DNA from: Luteolibacter sp.
GTDB lineage: Bacteria; Verrucomicrobiota; Verrucomicrobiia; Verrucomicrobiales; Akkermansiaceae
DNA: 64,000 nt
Assembly: GCA_030696085.1 (NCBI GenBank)
Contig: JAUYNL010000062.1
Location: forward strand, 1 to 64,000
Direction of reading: 5' to 3'
How positions within the stretch are numbered: the first letter of the stretch is position 1; every line of letters starts with the position of its first letter. Below the pieces are notes generated by a model. The model did no database searches. It was not told the origin of the DNA and saw only the letters and a list, made by a program, of their open reading frames with translations. The position numbers and the translations under genes are program-made. This document shows positions 17,996-26,655 of the stretch, piece by piece.

Positions 17996-19369
17996 TCACA
18001 GGTTGGCAAGCCCGGCATCCGGGGAGAGCGGCAGGCGGAACGCGAACTCGACCCAGTCTGATCCGGTGTCGTTCAGAGTCAGATCGCCGCCGTGAACCCT
18101 CACGAGTTCGCGTGCGATGTTCAGGCCCAGACCGTGACCGGCGACATTTCCGCCAACCGATGCTCCCCGGCGAAAGCGGTCGAAAATGCGCACGCGTTCC
18201 TCATGGGAGATCGCCTCGCCGGAGTTGCCGATTTTGACAAAAACGCCTTGTCGGTCACGGCCTGCTCTCACCCGGATCAAGCCGCCTTCGGGGGTGTATT
18301 TGGCCGCGTTTTCGACGAGATTCTGCAAAACCATCGCTATCAGCCGGCGATCCGCCCGGACCCGCAGGGCAGCCGGAATGTCCGCTTCCTGGCGGACGTT
18401 CCTGTCGGCGCAGAGCACCTCCAGATCATCCAGTGCGCCACGGAGCAGTACAGCCAGGTCAATCACCTCGGCATCCGGCACCATCCGGCCCGCATCGGCC
18501 TGGGCGAGCAGCAAAAGATCATCGATGAGCGAGGTGAGCCTCCGGGTCTGCTGGCGCAAGGTGGCGACTTCGACAGCCTGTGATTCAGTGAGCTCCGTCG
18601 CCCGGGAAAGATGATCGAGTCCCGCACGGAGGATGGCCAGGGGTGTCTTGAGCTGGTGCGAGGCATCCGCGGAGAAACGGGCGGCCACCTGATAGGAACC
18701 CCTCAAGCGGTCGAAACTGCGGTTGAGCACTTCAGTGAGTTTGGCGATTTCATCACGGGCCTCCGGCATCGGAAGGCGTTCGTCCGGGTTGCCGACGTTG
18801 ATGCGCTCCGCCGTCTCACTCAGCTCGGCGAGCGGAGCCGTGGTGCGTCTTGCGAGCCACACGCCGCCGAAGAAGACGACAAGACCGACCGCCGGCAGCG
18901 ATGTTAGAAACCCGACTCCAAGATGCTTCATGAAGCGATGGATCATGTCCACACGCGCGCCGATGCGCACGAGGTAGGAGCCCTCCCGCCACGTTCCTAC
19001 CCGGCAGCGCTTGCCGTGGATCCGTTCGGTGCGCGGTTTCCCGATCGCGGCATCGAGGAGCACTCCCCGCAGATTCCGCGAGCGATACACCACATGCCCC
19101 CCGGGACCTTCGACGATGAGGTAATGTTCGCGGAGCGGAACCGGTATGTGCTCGTGATCCAGCGCCTGCAGTGGATCGGCGGGCGCGTCGCGAAATTTAC
19201 CAAGGTCCCAGACGAGCTCTTCGGCATCCTCCGCCAACTCCTCGTCAAGTTCGGCGATCTGATGGAAATAAAGCGTCACCATCATGACCGCCGCACCCGC
19301 GATGAGCGCCGCCATCGTCAGCAGCGCGGAGTAGATGCCCACCTTGACCTTGAAGGACCAGCGTTTCAT
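17996..19369 (-). CDS. Two-component sensor histidine kinase
   Basis: 457 residues. Helix one (about 8-32), a periplasmic loop to about 150, helix two (about 155-175), then HAMP, HisKA with phospho-acceptor His in SADASHQLKTPLAI (about 241), and HATPase_c with NLVENAAKYTPEGG, GNSGEAI and GHGLGLNIAR. The architecture matches QseC/PmrB-like sensors. The start overlaps the response regulator stop by 4 bp, so the pair is translationally coupled. No stimulus can be deduced. Confidence 0.93.
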   Translation of the reverse strand: MKRWSFKVKVGIYSALLTMAALIAGAAVMMVTLYFHQIAELDEELAEDAEELVWDLGKFRDAPADPLQALDHEHIPVPLREHYLIVEGPGGHVVYRSRNLRGVLLDAAIGKPRTERIHGKRCRVGTWREGSYLVRIGARVDMIHRFMKHLGVGFLTSLPAVGLVVFFGGVWLARRTTAPLAELSETAERINVGNPDERLPMPEARDEIAKLTEVLNRSFDRLRGSYQVAARFSADASHQLKTPLAILRAGLDHLSRATELTESQAVEVATLRQQTRRLTSLIDDLLLLAQADAGRMVPDAEVIDLAVLLRGALDDLEVLCADRNVRQEADIPAALRVRADRRLIAMVLQNLVENAAKYTPEGGLIRVRAGRDRQGVFVKIGNSGEAISHEERVRIFDRFRRGASVGGNVAGHGLGLNIARELVRVHGGDLTLNDTGSDWVEFAFRLPLSPDAGLANL

Positions 19370-20043
19370 GGGGCGGGATTCATGACATAGCCCACGCTGC
19401 GGATGGTGCGGATCACCGAGTCCCCGCCGGGCTGGTCGAGTTTCCGGCGCAGCCGCATGACGAAGATTTCAATGGTGCGCGTGTCATATTCGTGTTCCCT
19501 CTCCCAGATCCGCTCACAGATTTCATCCCGCGAAAAAGTGCGTCCCGGTTCCTTCATGAAAACCTCCAGCACCTCGAACTCGCGTGGCGAAAGCTCGATG
19601 CGCTTGCCACTGCGGCTGACCCGCCGCTTGCCGCTGTCCATGACCAGATCGCCGATTTGAAGAATGTGGTCGGGCACCGCCATCGCGCTACGCCGCCCGA
19701 GCACCTCGACGCGTGCCAGCAACTCCTCCATGGCGAAGGGCTTGGTGAGGTAATCATCCGCACCCGCCTTCAATCCCGCCACGCGGTCACCGACTTCCGA
19801 ACGCGCGGTGAGTATCAGCACGCGCACCGGCAGAGCGCCTTCGCGGATCCGCTGGAGGACCTCCAAGCCGTCGAAACCCGGCAGGTTCACATCCAGCACG
19901 AGCAGATCGCAGTGGCCGGCCGTCACCTCCCGCAGCGCGGACGGCCCGTCTGCCGCGAGTTTCACGCCATGGCCCGCAATCGACAAGGAACGCGCCACCC
20001 GCTCGGCGAGCAACGGTTCATCCTCGGCAAGAACAATATCCAT
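19366..20043 (-). CDS. OmpR/PhoB family response regulator
   Basis: 225 residues. N-terminal receiver domain with acidic pair DE (about 7-8), phospho-acceptor Asp in LLVLDVNLPGFDGLE (about 51) and Lys in LTKPFAMEEL. C-terminal winged helix with ELSPREFEVLEVFMKEPGR and EYDTRTIEIFVMRLRRKL. Acts as a DNA-binding transcription factor paired with the kinase encoded immediately downstream. The divergent neighbour at 20156 (MBL-fold hydrolase) shares its 112-bp promoter region and is a candidate target. Confidence 0.95.
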   Translation of the reverse strand: MDIVLAEDEPLLAERVARSLSIAGHGVKLAADGPSALREVTAGHCDLLVLDVNLPGFDGLEVLQRIREGALPVRVLILTARSEVGDRVAGLKAGADDYLTKPFAMEELLARVEVLGRRSAMAVPDHILQIGDLVMDSGKRRVSRSGKRIELSPREFEVLEVFMKEPGRTFSRDEICERIWEREHEYDTRTIEIFVMRLRRKLDQPGGDSVIRTIRSVGYVMNPAP

Positions 20044-20155
20044 GACACGGATAAGTTTTCACGAATCCCCGGCGCATCAAGCCAATTCGCCGTGGAATCC
20101 CCCGCTTGCAAATAGTGCGCGGCCACCGCTTGATCGCCGCATCCGAGGTCGCCCG

Positions 20156-21121
20156 ATGAATCCGCGTTTCACCAATCCATGGCCCCACCCGCAACACCGG
20201 GTGTTGGATATCCTGCGCTGGAAACTCGGACTCGGCCCCGGCGAGCGGAGCCACCTGCCGGACGCGCCCGATCTTCCCGCCTCGTGGATCGCTCTTGCGC
20301 CGGAACGCATCGCGCTTCCACCGCCGGCCGGCTGGCGCGCGGTGTGGCTCGGGCATGCCTCGTTCCTGTTGCAGGGCTGCGGCGTCTCCCTGCTGATCGA
20401 TCCCGTGTTTTCCGATTTCTGTGCGCCTCTTCCGTTTCCATCGCTCCGGCGGAAAGTGCCGCCGCCCTGCGATCTAACGGATCTGCCGCCGATCGACGCG
20501 GTGCTGCTCACCCATTCCCACTACGACCACCTCGACCTGCCGACCTTGCGGATACTCGGCCCATCCACCCGCCTGTGGGTGCCGGAGGGCCATGCGGCAT
20601 GGCTTCGAAAAAAAGGATTCACCGCAGTGGAGGAAGTGCGTTGGAACGAATCGTTCACGCTTCACCCCCACCTCCGGATCACCGCCACTCCGGCGCAGCA
20701 CTTCACGGCGCGTTCGCTCCATGACCGTGATCGGGCGCACTGGTGCGGCTGGCGCATCGACAGCCCGCAGGGCTCGCTCTGGCACGCCGGCGACAGCGGT
20801 TACTGCCCCGCGTTCCGCGAAATCGGCGAGCGCCATGGCCCGGTGGATCTCGGCATGATCCCGATCGGAGCCTATCAGCCGCGACACATCATGCAGGCGA
20901 TGCACCTGAACCCGGAGGAGGCCGTGCGGGTGTTTCTGGAAACCCGCTGCCGGCACGCGATCGCCATCCACTGGGGCACTTTCCGTCTCACGGACGAGGC
21001 GCTGGGAGAACCGCCGCTGTGGCTGGAAATGGCGCTGCGCGAAAAAAATCTCCCGGCCGGTATTTTCACCGCCGGGAGCGTCGGGGCGGTCCACGAGTTT
21101 GTCGGCGCTTCGACTACTTGA
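20156..21121 (+). CDS. MBL-fold hydrolase (UlaG/NAPE-PLD-like)
   Basis: 321 residues from the ATG at 20156. Metal motif HSHYDH (about 118-123) with further ligands in TPAQHFTAR and HAGDSGYCPAF. The GHASFLLQ and LLIDPVFSDF segments resemble the NAPE-PLD/RomA branch of metallo-beta-lactamase-fold hydrolases, suggesting a phosphodiester or lipid-like substrate; no biochemical assignment is possible. Its 3' end overlaps the convergent gene at 21114 by 8 bp. Cytoplasmic, no signal peptide. Confidence 0.88.
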   Translation: MNPRFTNPWPHPQHRVLDILRWKLGLGPGERSHLPDAPDLPASWIALAPERIALPPPAGWRAVWLGHASFLLQGCGVSLLIDPVFSDFCAPLPFPSLRRKVPPPCDLTDLPPIDAVLLTHSHYDHLDLPTLRILGPSTRLWVPEGHAAWLRKKGFTAVEEVRWNESFTLHPHLRITATPAQHFTARSLHDRDRAHWCGWRIDSPQGSLWHAGDSGYCPAFREIGERHGPVDLGMIPIGAYQPRHIMQAMHLNPEEAVRVFLETRCRHAIAIHWGTFRLTDEALGEPPLWLEMALREKNLPAGIFTAGSVGAVHEFVGASTT

Positions 21122-21608
21122 GGAAATTATCGAGAGATTCATCCCCCGGTTTCCAGAATTGCACGGAGACCACCTTGCCTTCTTCAAGCGCCAGCACCGT
21201 GACCTTGCCGCGCTCCTCCGGAAAACGAGCGATCAGCTTGGCGTCATCGCCGAGGATGATCGTATGGGAGTATTTTTTCATCTTCGGCAGGGCGAACATG
21301 CGGCCGACGCCGGGCATCCCGTGGATATTGGCGAGATAGACAGCCTTCTTCCGGGAGAGGTTTTCCCTTCCCACCCTGGTCAGTACCGCGTTGGCCTTCT
21401 TGCCGGTCTCCATATCATGGCTGATGAGCAGATAGCGGGTTTCCGCAGGTTTGAAGGTGTATGCCTGCTCATGTTGGGTCTTGGATTGGAAGGACTCCAC
21501 GCGGTCGCCCTTCTGATAAGGGGCGGCAAATGCGGAGCCTGCGGTGGCGATAACCGCCGCAAGGGCGATCACGGTACGGGAAACGAGTGTGTGGGTCATG
21601 TTCGTCAT
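21114..21608 (-). CDS. Small secreted protein, YtfJ-like
   Basis: 164 residues with a signal peptide ending near GSAFA (about 28). The mature part carries YLLISHDMETGKKAN, ANIHGMPGVGRMFALPKM and VTVLALEEGKVVSV, a thioredoxin-like layout without a CxxC, resembling periplasmic YtfJ-like proteins. Function unknown. It diverges from the YceI gene across a 92-bp promoter region and converges on the MBL gene. Confidence 0.7.
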   Translation of the reverse strand: MTNMTHTLVSRTVIALAAVIATAGSAFAAPYQKGDRVESFQSKTQHEQAYTFKPAETRYLLISHDMETGKKANAVLTRVGRENLSRKKAVYLANIHGMPGVGRMFALPKMKKYSHTIILGDDAKLIARFPEERGKVTVLALEEGKVVSVQFWKPGDESLDNFLK

Positions 21609-21700
21609 AACCTTACAAACCGTTACACAACTCTCAAGCGAAAGATTCGGCGAAAGGTTGCGGGGCGGCGCTATCGGGGTTAACTTCCCAGCACAACCTC

Positions 21701-22249
21701 ATGAAGAACAAACTATTTATCCTGTCCGGGCTGGGGCTCCTGCTCGCCTGCTCCGCGCGTTCCGCCACCTTGGAAGTCGATCAAGGCCGCAGCCGCATCC
21801 AGGTGGACGCCAAGGCCACCGGCCACGCATTCACCGGCACCCTGCGAAAATTCACCGCGTCCGTCTCCGGAGACCCCGGCTCGCTCGCCCCCACGGCATT
21901 CGGCCTCGGCTGGAACTTCAAGGATCTCGATACCGACGATGAAAAGCGCGACAAGGAGATGATCAAGTGGCTCGGCGGCGGCGATCCGAAGGGATCATTC
22001 AAATTCTTCAAATCCTGGACCGATGCCAAGGGCGGCCACCATGCGCAGGGAGCCCTCACCATCAACGGCGTTTCCAAAACGATCAGCTTTCCCTACACCG
22101 CCAAACAGGACGGCGAATGGATCACGATCAGCGGCACGGCCAAACTCGACTATCAGAATTTCAAACTGCCGATCATCCGCTCGATGGCGGTGATGACCGT
22201 GGATCCCGCACTCGCCGTGCGTTTTCACGTCGTCGGAAAGCTCAAGTAA
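21701..22249 (+). CDS. YceI family polyisoprenoid-binding periplasmic protein
   Basis: 182 residues, signal peptide to about residue 22 (LLACSARSA). The mature protein shows the YceI lipocalin-like barrel pattern: HAFTGTLRKFTA, SFKFFKSWTDAKGG, GALTINGVSKTISFPY and a final VDPALAVRFHVVGKLK. YceI proteins bind long isoprenoids or amphiphiles in the periplasm. It is the first of seven close-set genes; the next makes a polyprenyl diphosphate, consistent with an isoprenoid theme. Confidence 0.88.
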   Translation: MKNKLFILSGLGLLLACSARSATLEVDQGRSRIQVDAKATGHAFTGTLRKFTASVSGDPGSLAPTAFGLGWNFKDLDTDDEKRDKEMIKWLGGGDPKGSFKFFKSWTDAKGGHHAQGALTINGVSKTISFPYTAKQDGEWITISGTAKLDYQNFKLPIIRSMAVMTVDPALAVRFHVVGKLK

Positions 22250-22270
22250 GCCCCCCTTCCCTATCAAAAA

Positions 22271-23197
22271 ATGACACCGGATGCATGGTGGCGGCGCCGC
22301 AGCCGCTGCGCCCACGCCCTCATGGCGGGCAGTTTCTCCCACGGCATGGGCGCGATGGAGCGGGTGGAACCGCGCCTCGCCACCGCGCTTCGCGATGTGC
22401 TCGCCCACCCCGGATCACTCGTCAGGGCCGTGGCCGCGTACCTCGTGGGCATCGAAATGGGCATGACCGAACAAGCGGCGCGCGCCGTCGGCTGCGGCAT
22501 CGAGTATCTCCACACCGCGTCGCTCGTTTTCGACGACCTTCCCGCAATGGACGACGCGCGGACACGCCGCGGAGCGGCCTGCGCCCATGTGATCCACGGC
22601 GAGTCGGTGGCCATGCTCGCCGCGCTCGCCCTGATCAACCGAGGCTACGCCCTGCTCTGGCAGGGCATCCGCAATGCCTCGCCCGCAAACCGCGGGATGG
22701 CGGGCGAATGGGTGGACGCCCGGCTCGGAATCCATGGCGTGATCGGCGGCCAGTCGTATGATCTGAGCGGCTGGCGCAGCGGCCAGAGCGCCGCGGAGGT
22801 GAGCGAAGTGGCGGCACGGAAAACAGCCGACCTGCTCCGTCTCACATTGGTGCTTCCCGCCATCATCGGCCGCGGCACGCCCCGCGAGATTACTTTGCTG
22901 GATCGTCTGGCGGTCTTCCGCGGGCTGGCCTATCAGGCGGCGGACGACATCAAGGACGTGATCGGATCCGGGCTGGAATCCGGCAAGACCTCCGGGAGGG
23001 ACGAGGAGCTCGGACGGCCAAACATCGTCGCCGCCGAGGGACTGCCCGCGGCGATGCACCGTCTCCGCCGCCTCAACGACGCCGCGGAGCGCGTGAAAGC
23101 GGCGCTTCCGGGCGATCCGGAGCGTTGGGGAATGCTGGAGTTGCTCAAGGTGCCCGTCCCGTGCTACGCCGCGCTCCATGAGCCGGCCGCCGTCTGA
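22271..23197 (+). CDS. Polyprenyl diphosphate synthase (FPP/GGPP synthase type)
   Basis: 308 residues, trans-isoprenyl diphosphate synthase. First Asp-rich motif DDLPAMDD (about 92-99) preceded by LHTASLVF, second Asp-rich motif ADDIKD (about 222-227). The DDxxxxD first motif (two-residue insertion) is typical of bacterial FPP/GGPP synthases making C15-C20 chains. The enzyme condenses IPP with allylic diphosphates in the cytoplasm. It lies 21 bp after the YceI gene and 32 bp before an ABC permease, an unusual setting for such a gene. Chain length cannot be told by eye. Confidence 0.9.
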   Translation: MTPDAWWRRRSRCAHALMAGSFSHGMGAMERVEPRLATALRDVLAHPGSLVRAVAAYLVGIEMGMTEQAARAVGCGIEYLHTASLVFDDLPAMDDARTRRGAACAHVIHGESVAMLAALALINRGYALLWQGIRNASPANRGMAGEWVDARLGIHGVIGGQSYDLSGWRSGQSAAEVSEVAARKTADLLRLTLVLPAIIGRGTPREITLLDRLAVFRGLAYQAADDIKDVIGSGLESGKTSGRDEELGRPNIVAAEGLPAAMHRLRRLNDAAERVKAALPGDPERWGMLELLKVPVPCYAALHEPAAV

Positions 23198-23229
23198 GCC
23201 GGACATCAACCTTCATCCCGGAATACCCC

Positions 23230-24342
23230 ATGAGCTTGTGGCGTTTGATTTTCACCAACCTGCGGCGGCACCGCGTGCGCACGGCGGTAGGGGCCACCGG
23301 CATCGCCCTGGGAGTGGCCACCATGTTGAGCGTGGTCGGGCTGTTAGGCGGAGCGGTGAAGATGTTCGAGAGGATCCTGCGCAGCGATGCGGAGATGGTG
23401 GTGTTTGAAAAAAACGTCTCGGACCTGTTTTTCAGCAATGTGGATGTGGCCGTGGCGGAGGAACTGGAAAAACAGCCCTTCGTCAGGGAGGCGCAGCCGG
23501 TGCTTTTCACCATCATCGCCGCGCCCGACCGCCCGGTGGTCACTTGCTTCGGCATCCGCGCCTCGGACGGACGCCTGAAGAAAGGCGAGTGGCTCCAGGG
23601 CTCCGCCGCGGGTTTCACCGACGACGGGCGCAGCCTGGTGCTCGGCGAGCGCTCCGCGGAGTTTCTCAATGCGAAACCCGGCGACACCATCGAGCTCGGC
23701 CAGGGAACCTATCCCGTGGCCGGCGTGGTGCGCATGGAAAACGGCTTTGAAAACGGTGGCGTGTTCATGCCGCTGGCCGCCTGCCAGAAGGCTTTTCACA
23801 AGGATGGCGTCTGCTCGGTGATCACCGTGGCACTGGCGGAGGGCCACGAGTCGTCCGAGGCCAAACAATGGATCGCCGGCAGGCACAAACGGCTCACCGC
23901 CCTGGAGAACGAGGAGTTCAGCCGCAGCTACTCGCAGTTCAAGATCATGAAAACCACCGCCTGGGTCGTCGGCGGATGCGCGTTTTTGTTAGGCGGGCTG
24001 AGCGTGACCAACACGATGATCCTTTCGGTTTTCAGCCGCATCAAGGAGCTGGCCATCGCCAGGGTCTGCGGCTTCTCGCGCAGCCAGGTGGCGCGGATGA
24101 TTTTCGGCGAATCGCTGGTGGTATCCGCCATCGGCACCCTGGCCGGCTGGGGGCTGAGCTCCGGCGGCCTCTGGCTGCTGGCGAAAGTCCCGATGCTGCA
24201 AGGCTACGTCGAGCCGCGCATCGGCTGGCAGGAAGTGGCCGGGGCGATGAGCCTCGCCGCCTTCACCGCCCTGGTCGGCGCTCTCTATCCGGCATGGTAT
24301 GCCGCAAAACTCAAACCTGCGGAGGCACTCCGCTTTGAATGA
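23230..24342 (+). CDS. FtsX/MacB-type ABC transporter permease
   Basis: 370 residues. Helix one near 20-42, a large periplasmic domain (about 45-255), then three C-terminal helices (about 260-285, 305-330, 340-360): the MacB/LolC/FtsX layout. The conserved end ALYPAWYAAKLKPAEALRFE is diagnostic. Members act mechanically on periplasmic or membrane partners or extrude lipoproteins. Stop overlaps the ATPase start by 4 bp. The partner substrate is unknown; neighbours suggest a lipid or isoprenoid. Confidence 0.9.
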   Translation: MSLWRLIFTNLRRHRVRTAVGATGIALGVATMLSVVGLLGGAVKMFERILRSDAEMVVFEKNVSDLFFSNVDVAVAEELEKQPFVREAQPVLFTIIAAPDRPVVTCFGIRASDGRLKKGEWLQGSAAGFTDDGRSLVLGERSAEFLNAKPGDTIELGQGTYPVAGVVRMENGFENGGVFMPLAACQKAFHKDGVCSVITVALAEGHESSEAKQWIAGRHKRLTALENEEFSRSYSQFKIMKTTAWVVGGCAFLLGGLSVTNTMILSVFSRIKELAIARVCGFSRSQVARMIFGESLVVSAIGTLAGWGLSSGGLWLLAKVPMLQGYVEPRIGWQEVAGAMSLAAFTALVGALYPAWYAAKLKPAEALRFE

Positions 24343-25028
24343 TGAAAGGGAATTCCATGGAACAGCAAGTATGGGTGGAAAACGTCTGGAAAAGCTTCGA
24401 CCGAGGACGCATCGAGGTGCTCAAGGGCGTGAGCCTCGGCGTCACCAAGGGCGAGATCATCGCGCTTTGCGGCACCTCGGGATGCGGGAAATCGACGCTG
24501 CTCAATGTGATTTCCGGCCTCGAGGAGGTGGATCGCGGAGACGTGAGGGTTTCCGGATACAATGTGGTCACCGAATCGACGCGCATCGATCTGCTGAGGC
24601 ATCACATCGGTTACGTGTTCCAGTTCCATCACCTGATGTCGGACCTGACGCTCGCCGAGAACTGCCTGGTGCCGCTGATCGCGAGCGGCGGACGCCGTAG
24701 TGATGGCATGGTGCGATTGCACGAACTAGCCGCCGCCACCGGTGTGGAACATCGCCTTGACCGCCGCGTGCGCGAACTTTCCGGCGGCGAACGCCAGCGC
24801 GGCGCGATTGTCCGCTCGTTGATGAACGATCCGGAACTGCTGCTTTGCGATGAACCCACCGGCGCGCTTGACGAACGCAACCGCGAGAAGGTTTTCGATC
24901 TGCTGCTGGACCTCGTCCGCGCGCGCGGACGCACGCTGGTGCTGGCCACCCATGATCCGGATCTGGCGAGTCGCTGCGATCGCACGGTGCGGATGCGCGA
25001 CGGCAGGATTGAAGGAGATTCCAATTGA
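24339..25028 (+). CDS. ABC transporter ATP-binding protein (LolD/MacB type)
   Basis: 229 residues. Walker A CGTSGCGKSTLLN, Q-loop FQFHHLMSDLTLAEN, signature LSGGERQRGAIVRSL, Walker B LLLCDEPTGALD and H-loop ATHDP. The LTLAEN-type Q-loop and absence of other domains place it with the LolD/FtsE/MacB-type ATPases that pair with FtsX-like permeases. Encoded with 4-bp overlap to the permease and a 1-base stop/start overlap with the next gene. Confidence 0.93.
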   Translation: MMKGNSMEQQVWVENVWKSFDRGRIEVLKGVSLGVTKGEIIALCGTSGCGKSTLLNVISGLEEVDRGDVRVSGYNVVTESTRIDLLRHHIGYVFQFHHLMSDLTLAENCLVPLIASGGRRSDGMVRLHELAAATGVEHRLDRRVRELSGGERQRGAIVRSLMNDPELLLCDEPTGALDERNREKVFDLLLDLVRARGRTLVLATHDPDLASRCDRTVRMRDGRIEGDSN

Positions 25029-26260
25029 TGGCGGAAGATTCGACCATGACCGGAACCCCGGCCCTCGCGGTGAGGCATTCACTGGGATGGCTGGTTTTCG
25101 GCAATACCGTGGGGCTCTACCTCGCGCTGCTTTTGATAGAGCCCGGCTTGCAGGCCGGGGCCTGGACATACGGACGATGGATGCCCGTGCATCTGAACGT
25201 GCAGCTCTACGGGTGGACCTCGCTGCCGCTGGTGGCATGGCTGCTCACGATCTATCAGGTGGACCAAAGCCGGCGCTCCGCGTGGGGGGCCGCCGCCGTC
25301 TGGGCGTGGACTGCGGCGCTGGCGGTGGGGGTGTTGCACTGGCTCGGCGGCACCAGCTCCGGAAAACTGTTTCTGGATTGGAAAAGCGGCTCTCTCCAGG
25401 CTTTCGTAGCCGCTCTGGTCATCCTGTGGTGCGTGCTCGCCGCCGCATGGATCGACCGCCGGTCCGTTTGGAGCAGGACGCGCTCCATGGCATCACTCGC
25501 CGGGTTGTTAGGACTGGCGCTGGTTCCCGTCTCGCTGGTGTTCGCCTCCTCGCCCGCGGTGTATCCGCCGATCGACCGGACGACTGGCGGCCCCACGGGA
25601 TCCAGCCTGCAGGGCTCGGCGCTGCTGGTCATCGGCCTGATGCTGCTGCTGCCGCGAATCATCACCGGGCACCCGCGGCATGGCCGCAATCCGGCGGTGT
25701 GGATTTTTTTCGCGGTGTCGTGGCTGGTCTTCGGCGTGACCGAAGCGATGGGTGGCACGCACCGGGACCCGCACCAGATCCTGGCCGTGCTTTTCCTTCT
25801 GCCCTGGGTGTGGCTGTTGCCGCGGGATTGGAAGGGCTTCGACTGGCCTCAGGGTGCCGCCGCCTGGCGCTACGCGATGTTCGGCTGGTGGGGAATGCTG
25901 GTGGTGAGCAGCCTGCTCATGTACCAGGATGGCATCCTCGACCGGATCAAGTTCACCCAGGCGCTGGTGGCTCATTCGCACATGGCGATGGCCGGTTTCA
26001 CCACCTCGTTTTGCGCGCTCCTCATCGTGCTGCTGACGCGGCACCCCATCGGCGGAAAGCTGTCGGTGCCCGCCTGGCACGCATCCGCCCTGATGATGAT
26101 CGCCACGCTTGCGGCGGCTGGCTGGCTGGAGGGAGCGGGGCCGCACTGGATGGCCGATCCGCCCGCGTGGCGGGTCGCGGGATTCGCGCTCCGGGCCGTG
26201 TGCGGCGCGATCATGCTCGCGGCATCGGCGCACTGGCTTTGGAAACATAGATTACCATGA
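25028..26260 (+). CDS. Heme-copper-oxidase subunit I-like (CcoN/NorB-like) membrane protein without an evident Cu-B site
   Basis: 410 residues, about 12 membrane helices. Helix two has HLNVQLYGW (His about 55) and a late helix AHSHMAMAGF (His about 316 and 318), matching the low-spin heme His and the HxH heme pair of CcoN/NorB. The His on helix six and the adjacent His-His pair on helix seven that bind Cu-B or Fe-B are not seen; the only intermediate His (about 215, 218, 245, 249) sit in loop-like segments. The protein is also shorter than CcoN. It may therefore be a di-heme b electron carrier rather than an oxygen reductase. Stop overlaps the next start by 4 bp. Confidence 0.7.
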   Translation: MAEDSTMTGTPALAVRHSLGWLVFGNTVGLYLALLLIEPGLQAGAWTYGRWMPVHLNVQLYGWTSLPLVAWLLTIYQVDQSRRSAWGAAAVWAWTAALAVGVLHWLGGTSSGKLFLDWKSGSLQAFVAALVILWCVLAAAWIDRRSVWSRTRSMASLAGLLGLALVPVSLVFASSPAVYPPIDRTTGGPTGSSLQGSALLVIGLMLLLPRIITGHPRHGRNPAVWIFFAVSWLVFGVTEAMGGTHRDPHQILAVLFLLPWVWLLPRDWKGFDWPQGAAAWRYAMFGWWGMLVVSSLLMYQDGILDRIKFTQALVAHSHMAMAGFTTSFCALLIVLLTRHPIGGKLSVPAWHASALMMIATLAAAGWLEGAGPHWMADPPAWRVAGFALRAVCGAIMLAASAHWLWKHRLP

Positions 26261-26655
26261 ACAAGACCAATATCCTGAAACTCTGGAGCGCGGCCGTCGG
26301 ATCGATGGATGCGGTCACCGGGCTGCTGCTGGTGTTTTCCCCGCTGCTGGCGCTGCGTTTGTTAGGGATCAGCGCTCCGTCCGGGGAGGCGGTGGTTTTC
26401 CTGAGCTGGATCGGCGTGTTCGTGCTTGCGGTGGGGCTGAGTTATGGATTTGCCATGGGCCGTCGCAGCCGTGGTGAAACCGTGTGGATGTTCACTTCGA
26501 TGGCCCGCTTGCTGGTGGCGGCCTTCCTGACGTTCCGGATTCTCGATGGTTCGCTCGCAAAGGCCTGGATGGTGGTGGCGGTCTCGGATGCTTCCGTGGC
26601 GGTGGTGCAGTTGCTAATCCTGCGTGCCGGATGGTGGGAGGAGGTGCCACGTTGA
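26257..26655 (+). CDS. Hypothetical four-helix membrane protein
   Basis: 132 residues, not recognised. Four predicted helices (about 10-32, 45-66, 75-93, 103-122) separated by short basic loops, no Cys or His cluster. It overlaps the genes on both sides by 4 bases (ATGA and TTGA), which ties it to the HCO-like protein and the cytochrome c fusion; it may be a small structural subunit of that complex. Confidence 0.7.
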   Translation: MNKTNILKLWSAAVGSMDAVTGLLLVFSPLLALRLLGISAPSGEAVVFLSWIGVFVLAVGLSYGFAMGRRSRGETVWMFTSMARLLVAAFLTFRILDGSLAKAWMVVAVSDASVAVVQLLILRAGWWEEVPR

